64,000 bases of DNA from Gilvimarinus sp. DA14 (GTDB lineage Bacteria; Pseudomonadota; Gammaproteobacteria; Pseudomonadales; Cellvibrionaceae): positions 1,364,001 to 1,428,000 of the forward strand of contig NZ_CP100350.1 in NCBI RefSeq assembly GCF_024204685.1. The letters are read 5' to 3'. Of the stretch, positions 1-9,783 are shown piece after piece. The position numbers were made by a program, and so were the translations under genes. The stretch's first letter is position 1. Each line of letters starts with the position of its first letter. The notes below the pieces were generated by a model. The model saw only the letters and a program-made list of their open reading frames with translations, ran no database searches and was not told the origin of the DNA.

Positions 1-1322
1 CGCTCACCGGTTATCTCCAGCGCTGCAAGCAAATCGCCGGTAGATTCCAATACCTCTGCGTAAGCGATGTTCAGATCATGCTCACCATTAACCAGAGCAC
101 GACTGGACTGAAAGTATTCGTTTTCCGCATCCAATAGGTCTAACAAGCTTCGCTGGCCTATCTGGAACTGTTCGTTATAGGCTGCACGCACACGATTACT
201 GGCATCACGATGGTTGCGCAGAGAAACGAGCTGATCGGCCAACTGCTTGGTATTGTTGTAGGATATTTGTGCGGTCTGACGCAGGTTGATACAAGCCTGA
301 TCGCGCTGATCCTTGGCCGCATCCACTTCTGCCAACGAGCGCTTCACCGCCGCGCGGTCACTGCCGCCGTTAAAAAGGTTGTAGGTCAGAGCGAGCTCTA
401 CGGCCCCCTCATTACCAAAATCGTCTGGATCGTAACGATCGTCAAACACGCCTAAGTTCTGCTCAGTACCATAGCGGGCACGCAATTCTAATTTAGGATA
501 GTAGTTAGAGCGCTCCACTTTAACCGAGGCGTGGGCCGCGGAAATATTCTTTACCGCCGCGTGAAAACCAGGGTTACCTTGATAAGCGGCGTAGAGGACC
601 TGCTTGATATCAGCGGGCAGATTTTGCTCGGTCAGATCTACGGGCACCAGCAACTGCGGTGGCAGCTCGCCCACCAAGCGCAGGTACTTGGCGGTCACAT
701 CGTGCAGGTTAGAAGCCTCAGTAATCAAGTTCGACTCAGCCAGGGCGACCCGGGCATCAACTTGGTCCAGGTCAGCGCGACGGCCCACCCCTTGGTCGAC
801 CCGATCTTGAATTTGGATTTTGACATCGAGATGCTCATCGTAATTATCTCGCGCCAAATCCAGCAGCTTGCGGTAACGAACCAAATGCTCGGCAATGGTG
901 AAGGCTTCCAAGGCGACATTGTCAACGGAGTCCAAAAACTCCAGGTAACGCACCTGGCGCAAACCATCGAGTTGCGATACTTCGCCTACGGTTCGAAAGC
1001 CATTAAACAGCAATTGGGTGACGGATATCTCGGCACGATTAGTGGTGTAATCATCCCGATCGTCATAATCGCGCTCCATCTTGCCGGTACCAGCGGTCAA
1101 GTCAACTGAGGGAAAATAGTTGCCGCGGGCAGTACCCACATTGTGATCAGCGGCATGAAATGAATGAAGCGCCTCGCGCACCTGAGGGTTGTAATCCAGC
1201 GCGGTGATTACCGCGTCGCGACTATTATACGATTGCTCTTGCGCCAGAGCGTTTGCCCCCAGACCACAGGTAGCTGCTAAGCAGGCAATGACAGTTCCTT
1301 TTAAACGTGTTACTAAACGCAT
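1..1322 (-). CDS. TolC-family outer membrane efflux/secretion channel, 3' end cut by window edge
   Basis: Partial gene of about 440 visible codons. The reading frame stays open to position 1, so the C-terminus lies outside the window. The product starts with a signal peptide ending near ALAQ (about residue 27). It then shows TolC-type features: an early NPQVREA segment, long alternating helices, and NYFPSVD and NGFRTVGE elements typical of outer membrane efflux proteins. Such trimers form the outer membrane exit duct for type I secretion or RND/ABC efflux. The start is supported by GAGGG nine bases upstream of the ATG. No membrane fusion partner is in view, so the substrate cannot be told; a type I secretion channel (AggA/LapE-like) is one option. 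Confidence 0.88.
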   Translation of the reverse strand, partial: MRLVTRLKGTVIACLAATCGLGANALAQEQSYNSRDAVITALDYNPQVREALHSFHAADHNVGTARGNYFPSVDLTAGTGKMERDYDDRDDYTTNRAEISVTQLLFNGFRTVGEVSQLDGLRQVRYLEFLDSVDNVALEAFTIAEHLVRYRKLLDLARDNYDEHLDVKIQIQDRVDQGVGRRADLDQVDARVALAESNLITEASNLHDVTAKYLRLVGELPPQLLVPVDLTEQNLPADIKQVLYAAYQGNPGFHAAVKNISAAHASVKVERSNYYPKLELRARYGTEQNLGVFDDRYDPDDFGNEGAVELALTYNLFNGGSDRAAVKRSLAEVDAAKDQRDQACINLRQTAQISYNNTKQLADQLVSLRNHRDASNRVRAAYNEQFQIGQRSLLDLLDAENEYFQSSRALVNGEHDLNIAYAEVLESTGDLLAALEITGE

Positions 1323-1733
1323 AATTTTCCCTCAAAAATAACTTTTTTCAGATTCTAGCCTACTTAACGAACGAGCGTAGCCAATCGCTTAGCTTGCTAA
1401 CTAATTAGCAGCTATTAGCTACCTAAATAACCAATCCAGGTCACCCAAAACGACAGACGCCAGACTGCTCGAACTCGCCCAAACAACACCAGGTAACGAT
1501 CAGGCCAAAACACTATAGATATAAAAAATGAAAAGCAATGCTGCCAAGACTTGCCGACAAGGGCACATTTTTCATCATTCTACAGACAGCAAGGCATAAA
1601 AAACAACATTTTCCTTACATTGGCTTATAAGAATTGGTTGTATAGTAAGCGAATTTATATGCCTTGGCTATGCTCTGGCAATTACAGCTCATAACACAAA
1701 GGATCTGAAAGAAGAGAGATGCAAAAAGAGGGA
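1323..1733. other. Intergenic region between the TolC-like gene and phoH; only a weak promoter candidate
   Basis: About 410 bp with no credible coding region on either strand. It is more AT-rich than the flanks. On the minus strand a possible sigma-70 site for the TolC-like gene has TTGCCA at 1676-1681 and TATAAA at 1654-1659, 16 bp apart, but it would leave a leader of more than 300 nt. A short hairpin (GCTAA-CTAA-TTAGC) lies near 1400. Nothing else is recognised. Confidence 0.5.
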
Positions 1734-1753
1734 GCGACCCTCGCAAGGGCCGC
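1723..1753 (-). terminator. Rho-independent terminator after phoH-like gene
   Basis: Read on the minus strand, GCGGCCCT-TGCG-AGGGTCGC forms an 8 bp stem (one G-U pair) at 1734-1753. It is followed by TCCCTC and a TTTTT run, 19 bp after the phoH-like stop codon. Confidence 0.65.
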
Positions 1754-1771
1754 GATACTTGAAGAGACAAT

Positions 1772-2575
1772 TTAACTCAGTTCATAGCGGTCGATAATAT
1801 CCCGCACCAATCCACTGCGTACAATGTCCTCACGCTCAAACTTATGTACGTAGACCGAGGCAAGATCACCGAGCTTATGCACGGCATCCGATAATCCGTT
1901 AGGACCGCGGATATCACTCTGCTCGACGTCGCCGTTGATAACAACTTTGCAGTCCTCACCAATACGAGTCAAAAACATCTTCATTTGCGCAACCGAAGTA
2001 TTTTGTGCCTCATCCAACACTACAAAAGTTCGGTTATTGAAGGTCTTGCCACGCATAAATGCCAAAGGCGCTGCGACAATCCGCCCGTGGCGCAGGCAAT
2101 AATCCACGGTTCCTGCTCCCAAACGCTCGTTTAAAATATCGCGAAAGGCATCGATATAAACCGAGAACTTCTCATCCAGAGCACCGGGTAAAAAACCCAG
2201 CTGCTCACCCGCCTCTACCGCCGGACGGGTCAGGATAATACGTTCGATGCGCCCCGACTCTAGCGCCTCTGCTGCCAAAGCCCCGGCACAATAACTTTTA
2301 CCCGTACCGGCCGGGCCGATACCAAAAGTTAAGCTGTGGGATTTAATAGCGTCTATATATTGTTGCTGGGCGGAGGTTCTGGCGTGGAGGGGTTGGTTGG
2401 CACGCTGGGGAGCGTAGGCGGTTTCAAGTTGCTGGGAGCGGGATTTCATTTCGACAATATTGCCGTCATCCCTTCGCTGCTTTCGCCCCGATTTGCTGCG
2501 GCCTTTGCCGGGGGAGTAAGCGTCATCCATATCGTAGTGGTGGTTACTGCGTCTTGCGTGAGATCTTTTCGCCAT
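1772..2575 (-). CDS. PhoH family ATPase
   Basis: A 267-residue P-loop ATPase of the PhoH family. The Walker A motif GPAGTGKS is at about residues 87-94 and the Walker B-type VVLDEAQN at about 185-192, with the family motif TRPAVEAGEQLGFLPG between them. The first 60 residues are a basic, low-complexity tail unlike the core. PhoH proteins are cytosolic ATPases linked to phosphate starvation and RNA metabolism; the substrate is unsettled. The frame is open to 2683, but the start at 2575 is preferred because AAAGGGA lies upstream and the extra N-terminus shows no family likeness. It has its own promoter (2759-2788) and terminator (1723-1753), so it is probably monocistronic. Confidence 0.9.
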   Translation of the reverse strand: MAKRSHARRSNHHYDMDDAYSPGKGRSKSGRKQRRDDGNIVEMKSRSQQLETAYAPQRANQPLHARTSAQQQYIDAIKSHSLTFGIGPAGTGKSYCAGALAAEALESGRIERIILTRPAVEAGEQLGFLPGALDEKFSVYIDAFRDILNERLGAGTVDYCLRHGRIVAAPLAFMRGKTFNNRTFVVLDEAQNTSVAQMKMFLTRIGEDCKVVINGDVEQSDIRGPNGLSDAVHKLGDLASVYVHKFEREDIVRSGLVRDIIDRYELS

Positions 2576-2758
2576 GGGTATTGTCCCTTTCGGTTCAAAG
2601 TTAACACTGGCGCATCGCGTGTCAGGCCATTTTTTGTCTGCGGCCCGCGACGAGCCATTCCAGATTACGCGAAGAAAAATCACTCCTGTGGTTGGATGGA
2701 TTGAAGATAACCCGGGTTATTGCTTGTTTGGAAAACACAATATATACCCTCGAAATTG

Positions 2759-2788
2759 ATACTAAGCCCAATTTATTGTGTTGGTCAA
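2759..2788 (-). promoter_or_regulatory. Predicted sigma-70 promoter for phoH-like gene
   Basis: Minus-strand TTGACC (2783-2788) and TAGTAT (2759-2764) are separated by 18 bp. The transcript would carry a leader of about 175 nt that includes a perfect 14 bp palindrome, ATAACCCGGGTTAT, near 2708-2721. It is a sequence match only. Confidence 0.5.
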
Positions 2789-2905
2789 CGGCTTTTAACG
2801 TTTTTCTGCGCCCGCGTACCTTTTGCACCACAAACTGTCATAAAGCCTTAGCGAAAACGTAACACGCCCTAAATAAAGGCGTAATCTTAAGGGTATTTAG
2901 CCGCT

Positions 2906-3673
2906 TTAGGTCAGTCTGTGCTCGGGGTTTTGGCGGTAAAAGGCCACGTAAAGACGAAAGACATCAGGGTACTCTGACTTTAAAAGAGTGGGTAATTCAA
3001 AGAAAACTTCGGATGTTACCGCCACAAATTCCGCCGCGTTGGTAGCTGCGTAGCGATCAATGGGCGTCCTTTCACCTCGCGCCAGGCGGTCAGTTAAATT
3101 CTGGTAGGCACCGCTGAAGGTTTCGTGCCAGTCCTTAGGGGAGATCTCTGGCGGCAGAGGAAAAAAACCATCGGCGGCACCGTTGAGCATATCCAGCTTG
3201 TGCACGAACTCGTGGATCACGAGATTGTGACCATCAATAACGCCGGCGTGTGCGGTATCGTCCCAAGCGAGAATAACGCCGCCATGGCTCCAAGCCTCAC
3301 CCAGTAAGTCGTGCTCAACCTCGTGAGCAATTCCGTATTGATCCACCTCGGTGCGACTGGCTTTAAAAGCCGCAGGATAGACAATCACAGACGACCAGCC
3401 CCGGTACCAATCGATCCCCAAATGCAAAATGGGCAAGCAGGCCTGCAAGGCGATCAATAATGCCATATTGCCCGTTAATACTTGCCCCTGAATACCGACA
3501 AAATCTTTGTCGTGCATAAACAGAATTGCCAGGCGGCGCAGCTGCGAGAGCTCGCTATCCGTCAAACCACGCAGCAAGGGAAGCTGCGACAGCACCTGCT
3601 GCCAGTCGCGCTCATCAATAGGGTTATTGCGTAATATTCGACGCTCACGCCACTGTTTGATCCACTGCAACAC
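2906..3673 (-). CDS. mtfA: Zinc-dependent peptidase MtfA (DgsA/Mlc anti-repressor family)
   Basis: A 255-residue cytosolic protein with the MtfA zinc-binding motif HEFVH at residues 154-158, followed by KLDMLNG, and conserved WSSVIVYP and AAEFVAVTSEVFFE segments. In E. coli MtfA binds the glucose repressor Mlc and relieves repression of ptsG; it also has aminopeptidase activity. Length matches the family (about 265). The gene lies 21 bp downstream of the helicase on the same strand, so the two may be co-transcribed. Whether Mlc exists in this organism cannot be seen here. Confidence 0.92.
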   Translation of the reverse strand: MLQWIKQWRERRILRNNPIDERDWQQVLSQLPLLRGLTDSELSQLRRLAILFMHDKDFVGIQGQVLTGNMALLIALQACLPILHLGIDWYRGWSSVIVYPAAFKASRTEVDQYGIAHEVEHDLLGEAWSHGGVILAWDDTAHAGVIDGHNLVIHEFVHKLDMLNGAADGFFPLPPEISPKDWHETFSGAYQNLTDRLARGERTPIDRYAATNAAEFVAVTSEVFFELPTLLKSEYPDVFRLYVAFYRQNPEHRLT

Positions 3674-3694
3674 TGGCTTATCTCCTTGCGTGTT

Positions 3695-5035
3695 TTATTT
3701 TTCGGCAGAGCTATCTTCGTCTTTGGCTTTATTTTCGCTTGGTTTGCGGCGCTTGCCGATATTTTTCCGATCGCGCAAGCGTTGCTTCATTTTAGGCTTG
3801 TCATCTTTTTTAGACTTAGCGGCCTTTTTCTTTTGCGCTGGAGATTTCTTGGTCCCCGCCACCTTACCAGAGGCGCGAGTTTTTTTCGGGCCTTTGTAGT
3901 TGGCCTCAAAGCCAGTCACTTTTACTTTATTAGCCGGCCGCCCCAAAAACTGTTCAATTGCAGCCATACGATTCCAGGCTGGAGCGCTGACCAGCGAGAT
4001 CACACACCCCTCTTTACCCATTCGGCCGGTGCGTCCGGCGCGGTGAATAAAACTCGGCACATTGTAGGGAAGCTCGGCATTGATGACTAAATCCACCCCG
4101 GAAATATCCAACCCACGCGCGGCCAGATCAGTGGCCACCAGTATGTTGGCTTCACCCGAGGTAAAAGCTTTGTGTACTTGCTTGCGTAGTTGGGCATCCA
4201 TCTCGCCGTGCAAGCTTGCGGCGCGACAACCGGCCTGTTTTAACGATTCATTCAGAGCATTAGCTTGCTCACGCTTATTGACAAAAATAATCGCCCGGCG
4301 GAAATCACGCTGCTGCAAAAGTGCGGGTAATAAGCGCGCCACATGCTCGCGATCGTCCACCAGTATTTTTTCCATGGTGCGATTATCCATGGCGTTTTTC
4401 ACCTGAATATCCGCCCGCTTATCGGCGTCGGTTAGGGCATTGATAAATTCCTCTACCCCAGCGCCCTGCAAGGTGGCGGAGAACAACAAGGTCTGCCGCT
4501 CGGGGTTGCAGTTCAGGGCAATCTGCGTCACCTCATTGGCAAACCCCATATCCAGAGTGCGGTCGGCTTCATCCACCACCAAAAATTCAAGCCCACTCAA
4601 ATCGATACGCGCTTCACCCACATATTCGGCCAAACGGCCGGGGGTGGCCACGAGCAAATCCGCATCGCGTAAATAAGCCTCTTGGGTTTGTTTGTGATCG
4701 CCACCGGTAAGCGCCACCACGTTCACCGACTCGCGTTCACTCAGCTTGCGCCCCTGCTCAACAATCTGGCGCGCCAATTCACGCGTGGGCGACAACACCA
4801 AAGCGCGAATACGCCCGGCTTTACGCCTTTGGCTATGCAGCGACTGCATTATCGGCAGCAAAAACGCCAAAGTTTTACCCGAGCCGGTAGGCGCAGAAAC
4901 CACGCAGTCTGAGCCGTCCAGTACCGCTTCTATAGTGCGCTCCTGCACTTCGGTGGGTTGCTCAATTCCCATACGCTGCAAGTTCTGCAACAGGGCTGGA
5001 TGCTCAATATCGGAGAAAAAAGAAAAGTCGGACAC
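3695..5035 (-). CDS. DEAD-box ATP-dependent RNA helicase (SrmB/RhlE-like)
   Basis: A 446-residue protein with the full superfamily II motif set: APTGSGKT (48-55), PTRELA, TPGR, DEAD (155-158), SAT (186-188), a DLAARGLD segment and HRAGRTGR. The last ~60 residues are a lysine-rich tail, as in helicases that act on ribosomal RNA or in the RNA degradosome. Translation starts at GTG with AAGAGG six bases upstream. The subfamily is not certain; SrmB, RhlE and RhlB are the closest alternatives. An oad-operon terminator-like hairpin sits immediately upstream of the ribosome-binding site, so the gene needs either read-through or a promoter inside oadB. Confidence 0.9.
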   Translation of the reverse strand: MSDFSFFSDIEHPALLQNLQRMGIEQPTEVQERTIEAVLDGSDCVVSAPTGSGKTLAFLLPIMQSLHSQRRKAGRIRALVLSPTRELARQIVEQGRKLSERESVNVVALTGGDHKQTQEAYLRDADLLVATPGRLAEYVGEARIDLSGLEFLVVDEADRTLDMGFANEVTQIALNCNPERQTLLFSATLQGAGVEEFINALTDADKRADIQVKNAMDNRTMEKILVDDREHVARLLPALLQQRDFRRAIIFVNKREQANALNESLKQAGCRAASLHGEMDAQLRKQVHKAFTSGEANILVATDLAARGLDISGVDLVINAELPYNVPSFIHRAGRTGRMGKEGCVISLVSAPAWNRMAAIEQFLGRPANKVKVTGFEANYKGPKKTRASGKVAGTKKSPAQKKKAAKSKKDDKPKMKQRLRDRKNIGKRRKPSENKAKDEDSSAEK

Positions 5036-5050
5036 GGCGTGCCTCTTGAA

Positions 5051-5076
5051 AAGCGCCGCACCTTAGGTGCGGCGTG
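5051..5076 (-). terminator. Strong hairpin between oadB and the helicase start
   Basis: A perfect 9 bp stem (cgccgcacc / ggtgcggcg) with a 3 nt loop at 5056-5076 is followed on the minus strand by CTTTTC. It looks like the terminator of the oad operon. It lies only about 20 bp from the helicase GTG and directly abuts its Shine-Dalgarno sequence. Confidence 0.6.
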
Positions 5077-5099
5077 TAAAGAAAGGAGTATAGAGCGAA

Positions 5100-6410
5100 T
5101 TAACTCAGTGACGAGACGATTGAAATCATCACACCCGCGGCAATAGCTGAGCCGATCACCCCGGCCACATTCGGCCCCATGGCATGCATCAGCAAATAGT
5201 TTTGCGGGTTAGCCTCAAGGCCCAGCTTGTTGGAAACACGGGCCGCCATAGGCACCGCGGATACCCCGGCCGAGCCGATCAGCGGGTTAATTTTCTGCTT
5301 CACAAACAAGTTCATAAACTTGGCCGTTAGCACACCCATGGCGGTACCAATACCAAAGGCGACAATACCCAAGACCAGAATGCCCAGTGTTTTCGGGTCC
5401 AGAAATTTATCCGCAGCCAGCTTTGAGCCCACGGACAAGCCCAGAAATATCGTGGTGATATTGATCAATGCGTTTTGTGCAGTATCGCTCAAACGCTCCA
5501 CCACGCCACACTCACGCATCAGATTACCGAAACAGAACATCCCCAACAAAGGCGCGGCGCTGGGCAGAATAAGTGCCACCAGAATCAGCAGAATCAGCGG
5601 GAAAACAATTTTCTCGCGGCGCGATACCACACGCATCTGCTCCATCCGGATCACCCGCTCTTCCTGGGTGGTCAGCAAGCGCATAATCGGTGGCTGAATC
5701 ATTGGCACCAGGGCCATATAAGAATAGGCCGCCACCGCAATGGCCCCCAACAGCTCGGGCGACAAGATACTGGCCACATAGATAGCTGTAGGTCCATCGG
5801 CGCCACCGATAATACCAATGGCTGCAGCATCGGCAATGGAGAAATCGATAATACCGGTAACGGACAAACCCACTGCCCCCATTACCGTTGCGAAAATACC
5901 AAACTGCGCCGCCGCCCCTAAGAACAAGGTTTTAGGGTTAGCCAACAGCGGGCCAAAATCGGTCATTGCCCCCACGCCCATAAAAATTACCAAGGGCGCA
6001 ACGCCACTGCCAATGGCTACGCTGTAAAAGTTGTACAGCATGCCATTGGCGTAGCCTAAATCGGTGGCCAGACGGTAAGCATCAGCTTGCACCGCCGCGG
6101 GCGCCTGTTGATAAGCGGCTGTCAGCGCTTTGATTCCGGCATCCGCTTGCTCTCCTAGCAGTTGCGCCAGCGGGCCTATGACCTCTGGGTAGCCGGAATA
6201 AAAGGCGTTTTCCACCGCCGACATGGACAAGCCAGCACCGGGAATGTTGGACAAAATACAGCCAAAACCAATGGGTACCAGAAGTAGCGGCTCAAAGCCT
6301 TTACGGATGGCGAGGAATAATAATCCCAGGCCGATCAGCATCATAAAACCCTGGCCCATGTCCATGTGGTAGATGCCCGAGTCGTGCCAAAGACGTAAAA
6401 AATTCTGCAT
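5100..6410 (-). CDS. oadB: Oxaloacetate decarboxylase sodium pump, beta subunit
   Basis: A 436-residue polytopic membrane protein of the sodium-ion-translocating decarboxylase beta family. It carries the hallmark segments [28 protein letters not shown] and a C-terminal [14 protein letters not shown]. OadB carries out carboxybiotin decarboxylation and couples it to Na+ export across the inner membrane. It is the last gene of the oadG-oadA-oadB operon, 27 bp after oadA, and is followed by a hairpin terminator. Length agrees with the family (about 430). Together the three subunits turn oxaloacetate into pyruvate and a sodium gradient. Confidence 0.96.
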   Translation of the reverse strand: MQNFLRLWHDSGIYHMDMGQGFMMLIGLGLLFLAIRKGFEPLLLVPIGFGCILSNIPGAGLSMSAVENAFYSGYPEVIGPLAQLLGEQADAGIKALTAAYQQAPAAVQADAYRLATDLGYANGMLYNFYSVAIGSGVAPLVIFMGVGAMTDFGPLLANPKTLFLGAAAQFGIFATVMGAVGLSVTGIIDFSIADAAAIGIIGGADGPTAIYVASILSPELLGAIAVAAYSYMALVPMIQPPIMRLLTTQEERVIRMEQMRVVSRREKIVFPLILLILVALILPSAAPLLGMFCFGNLMRECGVVERLSDTAQNALINITTIFLGLSVGSKLAADKFLDPKTLGILVLGIVAFGIGTAMGVLTAKFMNLFVKQKINPLIGSAGVSAVPMAARVSNKLGLEANPQNYLLMHAMGPNVAGVIGSAIAAGVMISIVSSLS

Positions 6411-6437
6411 AGTCTTCTCTCAAATTAAGCGGGCAAA

Positions 6438-8222
6438 TTAGCTGATGCTCAGCAGGTTATCACCGGCGGCAACGGCGTCGCCGGCCTGCACGTTAATAGA
6501 AGCCACAGTACCGGCGCGCGGCGCACTTACCTCGGACTCCATTTTCATGGCCTCGAGTATCAGCAGAGTATCGCCTTCGCTAACCTGATCACCGGGCTTA
6601 ACGGCCAAGCGCACGATAGTGCCACCCAATGGCGCGGGAACTGGCTCACCAGCGCCACCTGCCGCAGGCGCCGCTGCAGCACCTGCGGACGAACCGCCCA
6701 CAGGGCCAATGCCGGTTATATCACCGCCGTTAGACACGGTGACTGTGTACTTCTGACCCTCGACCTCAACGGTGTAGATTTCATCACCGCCATCGGTGGT
6801 AGGGGCGCTGCCCTCTTTACCGGTAGGCACAGGTTCGAAGGCGTCTGGGTTACCGCGATTTTGTAAAAACTTAAGGCCAACCTGGGGAAAGAGCGCGTAG
6901 GTCAATACATCGTCTACCTGGCCTTCGCCTTCGGTCAGGCTGATGCCTTTTTCTTTAGCTTCGTTGAGCAGCTCGTCGGTCAACTTACCAAACTCCGGCT
7001 CGATCAGATCGGCCGGACGGCAGGTAATGGGGTCTTTATCGCCCAACACTCGCTGCTGCAATTCTTTGTTAACAGGCGCCGGAGCCGAACCATACTCGCC
7101 CTTTAACACGCCTTCGGTCTCGCGGGTAATGGTTTTATAGCGCTCGCCGGTCAAAACGTTCATAACCGCTTGCGAACCAACAATTTGCGAAGTAGGCGTC
7201 ACCAGCGGAATATAGCCCAAGTCTTCACGCACGCGGGGAATCTCGGCCAGCACGTCATCGAGTTTATCGGTGGCGTTTTGCTCGCGCAGCTGATTTTCCA
7301 TATTGGTCAGCATGCCGCCCGGCACCTGAGCTACCAGAATGCGTGAATCGACGCCTTTGAGGGCGCCTTCGAATTTCGCGTACTTCTTCCGCACTTCGCG
7401 GAAGTAACCGGCAATATCCTCTAGCAAATGTATATCCAAACCGGTATCGCGCTCGGTGCCTTCCAGCGTAGCCACCAGAGTTTCGGTGGGGCTGTGGCCG
7501 TAGGTCATGGACATGGAAGAAATAGCGGTATCGACGTTATCAATACCCGCCTCTACACACTTAAGGTTAGTGGCGTGAGCCAAACCGGTGGTGGCGTGGC
7601 TTTGCATATGAATGGGGATAGAACAGCTTTCTTTGAGACGCTTAACCAGCTCATAGCCCACATAAGGTTTCAGCAGGCCAGCCATGTCTTTAATGGCTAT
7701 GGAGTCGGCGCCCATATCTTCAATGCGCTTACCCTGCTCGATCCAGCCTTCCAATGTATGTACCGGGCTAAGGGTATAGGCGATGGTCCCCTGAGCGTGT
7801 TTGCCCTGATTTTTAACCGCTTTCAGCGCCGCTTCGATATTGCGCATATCGTTCATGGCATCGAATACGCGGAATACATCCACACCGTTGGTAGCAGCAC
7901 GCTCGACGAATTTCTCTACAACATCGTCGGCGTAGTGACGATAGCCCAACAGATTTTGTCCGCGCAGCAGCATTTGCATTTGCGTTTTGGGCATGGCTTT
8001 TTTCAGCTCGCGAATGCGGTGCCAGGGGTCTTCGCCCAAGTAGCGGATACAGCTGTCAAAAGTGGCGCCGCCCCAGGTTTCCAATGACCAGAAACCAACG
8101 GCATCAAGCTTTTCTGCGATTGGCAGCATGTCGTCTAAGCGCATGCGGGTGGCAAACAGTGACTGGTGCGCATCGCGCAGGACCACATCGGTAATACCCA
8201 GTGGTTTTTTAGCCTCGCTCAT
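6438..8222 (-). CDS. oadA: Oxaloacetate decarboxylase alpha subunit (carboxyltransferase and biotin carrier)
   Basis: A 594-residue protein. The N-terminal carboxyltransferase domain begins [20 protein letters not shown] and carries zinc-binding MQSHATTG. A conserved linker follows. The C-terminal biotinyl domain carries the biotinylation motif EAMKME with the lysine at residue 560. The ~40-residue Ala/Gly/Pro hinge ([19 protein letters not shown] region) is typical and lets the biotin arm swing to OadB. It transfers the carboxyl group of oxaloacetate to biotin. Biotin carboxylase is not encoded next to it, which fits a decarboxylase rather than a pyruvate carboxylase. It is the middle gene of the oad operon. 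Confidence 0.96.
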   Translation of the reverse strand: MSEAKKPLGITDVVLRDAHQSLFATRMRLDDMLPIAEKLDAVGFWSLETWGGATFDSCIRYLGEDPWHRIRELKKAMPKTQMQMLLRGQNLLGYRHYADDVVEKFVERAATNGVDVFRVFDAMNDMRNIEAALKAVKNQGKHAQGTIAYTLSPVHTLEGWIEQGKRIEDMGADSIAIKDMAGLLKPYVGYELVKRLKESCSIPIHMQSHATTGLAHATNLKCVEAGIDNVDTAISSMSMTYGHSPTETLVATLEGTERDTGLDIHLLEDIAGYFREVRKKYAKFEGALKGVDSRILVAQVPGGMLTNMENQLREQNATDKLDDVLAEIPRVREDLGYIPLVTPTSQIVGSQAVMNVLTGERYKTITRETEGVLKGEYGSAPAPVNKELQQRVLGDKDPITCRPADLIEPEFGKLTDELLNEAKEKGISLTEGEGQVDDVLTYALFPQVGLKFLQNRGNPDAFEPVPTGKEGSAPTTDGGDEIYTVEVEGQKYTVTVSNGGDITGIGPVGGSSAGAAAAPAAGGAGEPVPAPLGGTIVRLAVKPGDQVSEGDTLLILEAMKMESEVSAPRAGTVASINVQAGDAVAAGDNLLSIS

Positions 8223-8281
8223 GGCGTTTCTACCCCAAGTTGATCTGTCTTATTACGGTGCATAGAGCGCGCAAAGCGCGA

Positions 8282-8533
8282 TTATTTATGCGAGTTACGG
8301 TGTGTGCGGATCGCTTCTTCAATTACCCTCTGAATACGCGGTTCCACCTGAGCACTGGCAGGACTAGCCCGGCGCTCTTTTTTGGGTTCGATCACAACCG
8401 GATCGGGAAAGTAGCGCAGCATTACTCGGGACATAGCGCCCGTGGCAATCACCAACAATGTTAAAAACACTAAGACGGTGCCCATGCCATAGATCATCAG
8501 ATCCATGCCCTGCTGCAATAATGTTTCCTGCAT
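8282..8533 (-). CDS. oadG: Oxaloacetate decarboxylase gamma subunit
   Basis: An 83-residue protein with one N-terminal membrane segment (about residues 11-33, MGTVLVFLTLLVIATGAMS) and a charged cytoplasmic tail, the standard OadG layout. OadG joins the alpha and beta subunits and binds Zn2+ through its tail; histidines remain at the C-terminus (THRNSHK). The frame is open to 8569, but the ATG at 8533 has AGAAGG upstream and gives the normal N-terminus. It is first in the operon, 59 bp before oadA. The 270 bp upstream is shared with divergent dusC and should hold both promoters. Confidence 0.9.
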   Translation of the reverse strand: MQETLLQQGMDLMIYGMGTVLVFLTLLVIATGAMSRVMLRYFPDPVVIEPKKERRASPASAQVEPRIQRVIEEAIRTHRNSHK

Positions 8534-8805
8534 AGCAACTACCTTCTGAAATTCTAGATACCGGAGCACAGCTAGGCCCCGCGCGCCCTAAAAACGGCCG
8601 TGCATTTTCTCTTATCTTTCATAAACTTACAAGACGGGCAAAACAGCCTGTCAATTCATTAGGAACTTTTAGCCACTCTTTCAGCGAAAATCGACCCTTT
8701 TCAATCGGATTTAATAGAAAATTAACAATTCCCGAACCACATCTAAGGCCTTGATTTACGCTAGAATGCCCGCCCCAATGCAAACGGAGCCAAGCCATCA
8801 CGATT

Positions 8806-9783
8806 ATGCGCATACATCTTGCCCCTATGGAGGGCGTGATCGATTACCTAGTGAGAGACATATTGACCCAGACGAAAGGAATCGATCAATGCGTCACCGA
8901 GTTTGTGCGGGTGGTGGATCAACCATTACCCAGGCGTGTGTTCCGCCGCTTCTGCCCTGAGTTAGAAAACCAGTGCAGAACCCCCTCTGGAGTCCCGGTA
9001 AAGCTGCAATTGCTGGGCGGCCAACCAGAGCCCATGGCCGAGAATGCCCGCCGCGCGGTGCGCGCCGGAGCGCAAGCGATAGACCTTAATTTTGGCTGCC
9101 CCGCCAAAACCGTCAACAAAAGTGACGGCGGCGCCTGCCTACTGCGCGACCCCAACCGTGTATTTAACATCGTTAGCGCCGTACGCAATGCAGTCCCGAG
9201 CGACATCCCCGTCAGCGCGAAGATTCGCCTCGGCTTTGCCGACCGCTCCAACTACATGGATAACGCCCGCGCCTGCGAAGACGCCGGTGCCGATGAACTC
9301 GCCGTACACGCCAGGTCCAAAGCCGATGGCTACAAGCCCCCAGCCTACTGGGAGTGTATTGGCGAGATTAAGCAAAAGCTCACTATACCCGTTATTGCCA
9401 ACGGTGAAATTTGGAGCGTGGAGGATTATAAAAAGTGCCGCGCACAATCTGGCTGCGACGATATTATGCTCGGGCGCGGCCTGCTGGCCTGCCCGAATCT
9501 GGCTCAGCAGATCAAAGCCTACCTCACCGGAACCCATTCCAGCCCAATGACTTGGCATCAAGCCTGTCAAATCTTGCACCACTACTTTCGCATTAGCCTA
9601 CCAATCTACCCGCAAAAGCACGCCGGTAACCGCATCAAGCAATGGCTTATGTATTTAAGGCTAAATTACCCCGAAGCCCGTGACTTTTTCGAAGCCATCA
9701 AGCGTGAGAGGAACCCACAAGCGCTGGAAGCGGCTTTCCAACGGCAGCTGGCAGACACCACCGATGCACGCATCCGCGCCTAA
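8806..9783 (+). CDS. dusC: tRNA-dihydrouridine(16) synthase
   Basis: A 325-residue FMN-dependent Dus enzyme: N-terminal LAPMEGVIDYLVRDI, FMN-site QLLGGQPEPMAENA, active-site segment NFGCPAKTVNKSDGGA with the catalytic cysteine, then HARSKADGY, NGEIWS and MLGRGLLACPNL. The LAPMEGV start and the C-terminal helical domain match the DusC subgroup, which reduces U16 of tRNA. The gene is transcribed away from oadG. Its stop codon overlaps the end of the convergent ggt gene by 4 bp. Confidence 0.93.
   Translation: MRIHLAPMEGVIDYLVRDILTQTKGIDQCVTEFVRVVDQPLPRRVFRRFCPELENQCRTPSGVPVKLQLLGGQPEPMAENARRAVRAGAQAIDLNFGCPAKTVNKSDGGACLLRDPNRVFNIVSAVRNAVPSDIPVSAKIRLGFADRSNYMDNARACEDAGADELAVHARSKADGYKPPAYWECIGEIKQKLTIPVIANGEIWSVEDYKKCRAQSGCDDIMLGRGLLACPNLAQQIKAYLTGTHSSPMTWHQACQILHHYFRISLPIYPQKHAGNRIKQWLMYLRLNYPEARDFFEAIKRERNPQALEAAFQRQLADTTDARIRA

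Noticed and set aside
210-1109. Several plus-strand open frames of 68-192 codons opposite the TolC-like gene
   Set aside because: They are antisense to a clear minus-strand gene with signal peptide and family motifs, and lack ribosome sites or recognisable content.
2576-2683. Longer N-terminus for the PhoH-like protein
   Set aside because: The extra 36 codons have no family similarity, and a good ribosome site precedes the ATG at 2575.
7428-8087. 219-codon plus-strand frame inside oadA
   Set aside because: Antisense frame to a highly conserved enzyme; a product of codon bias.
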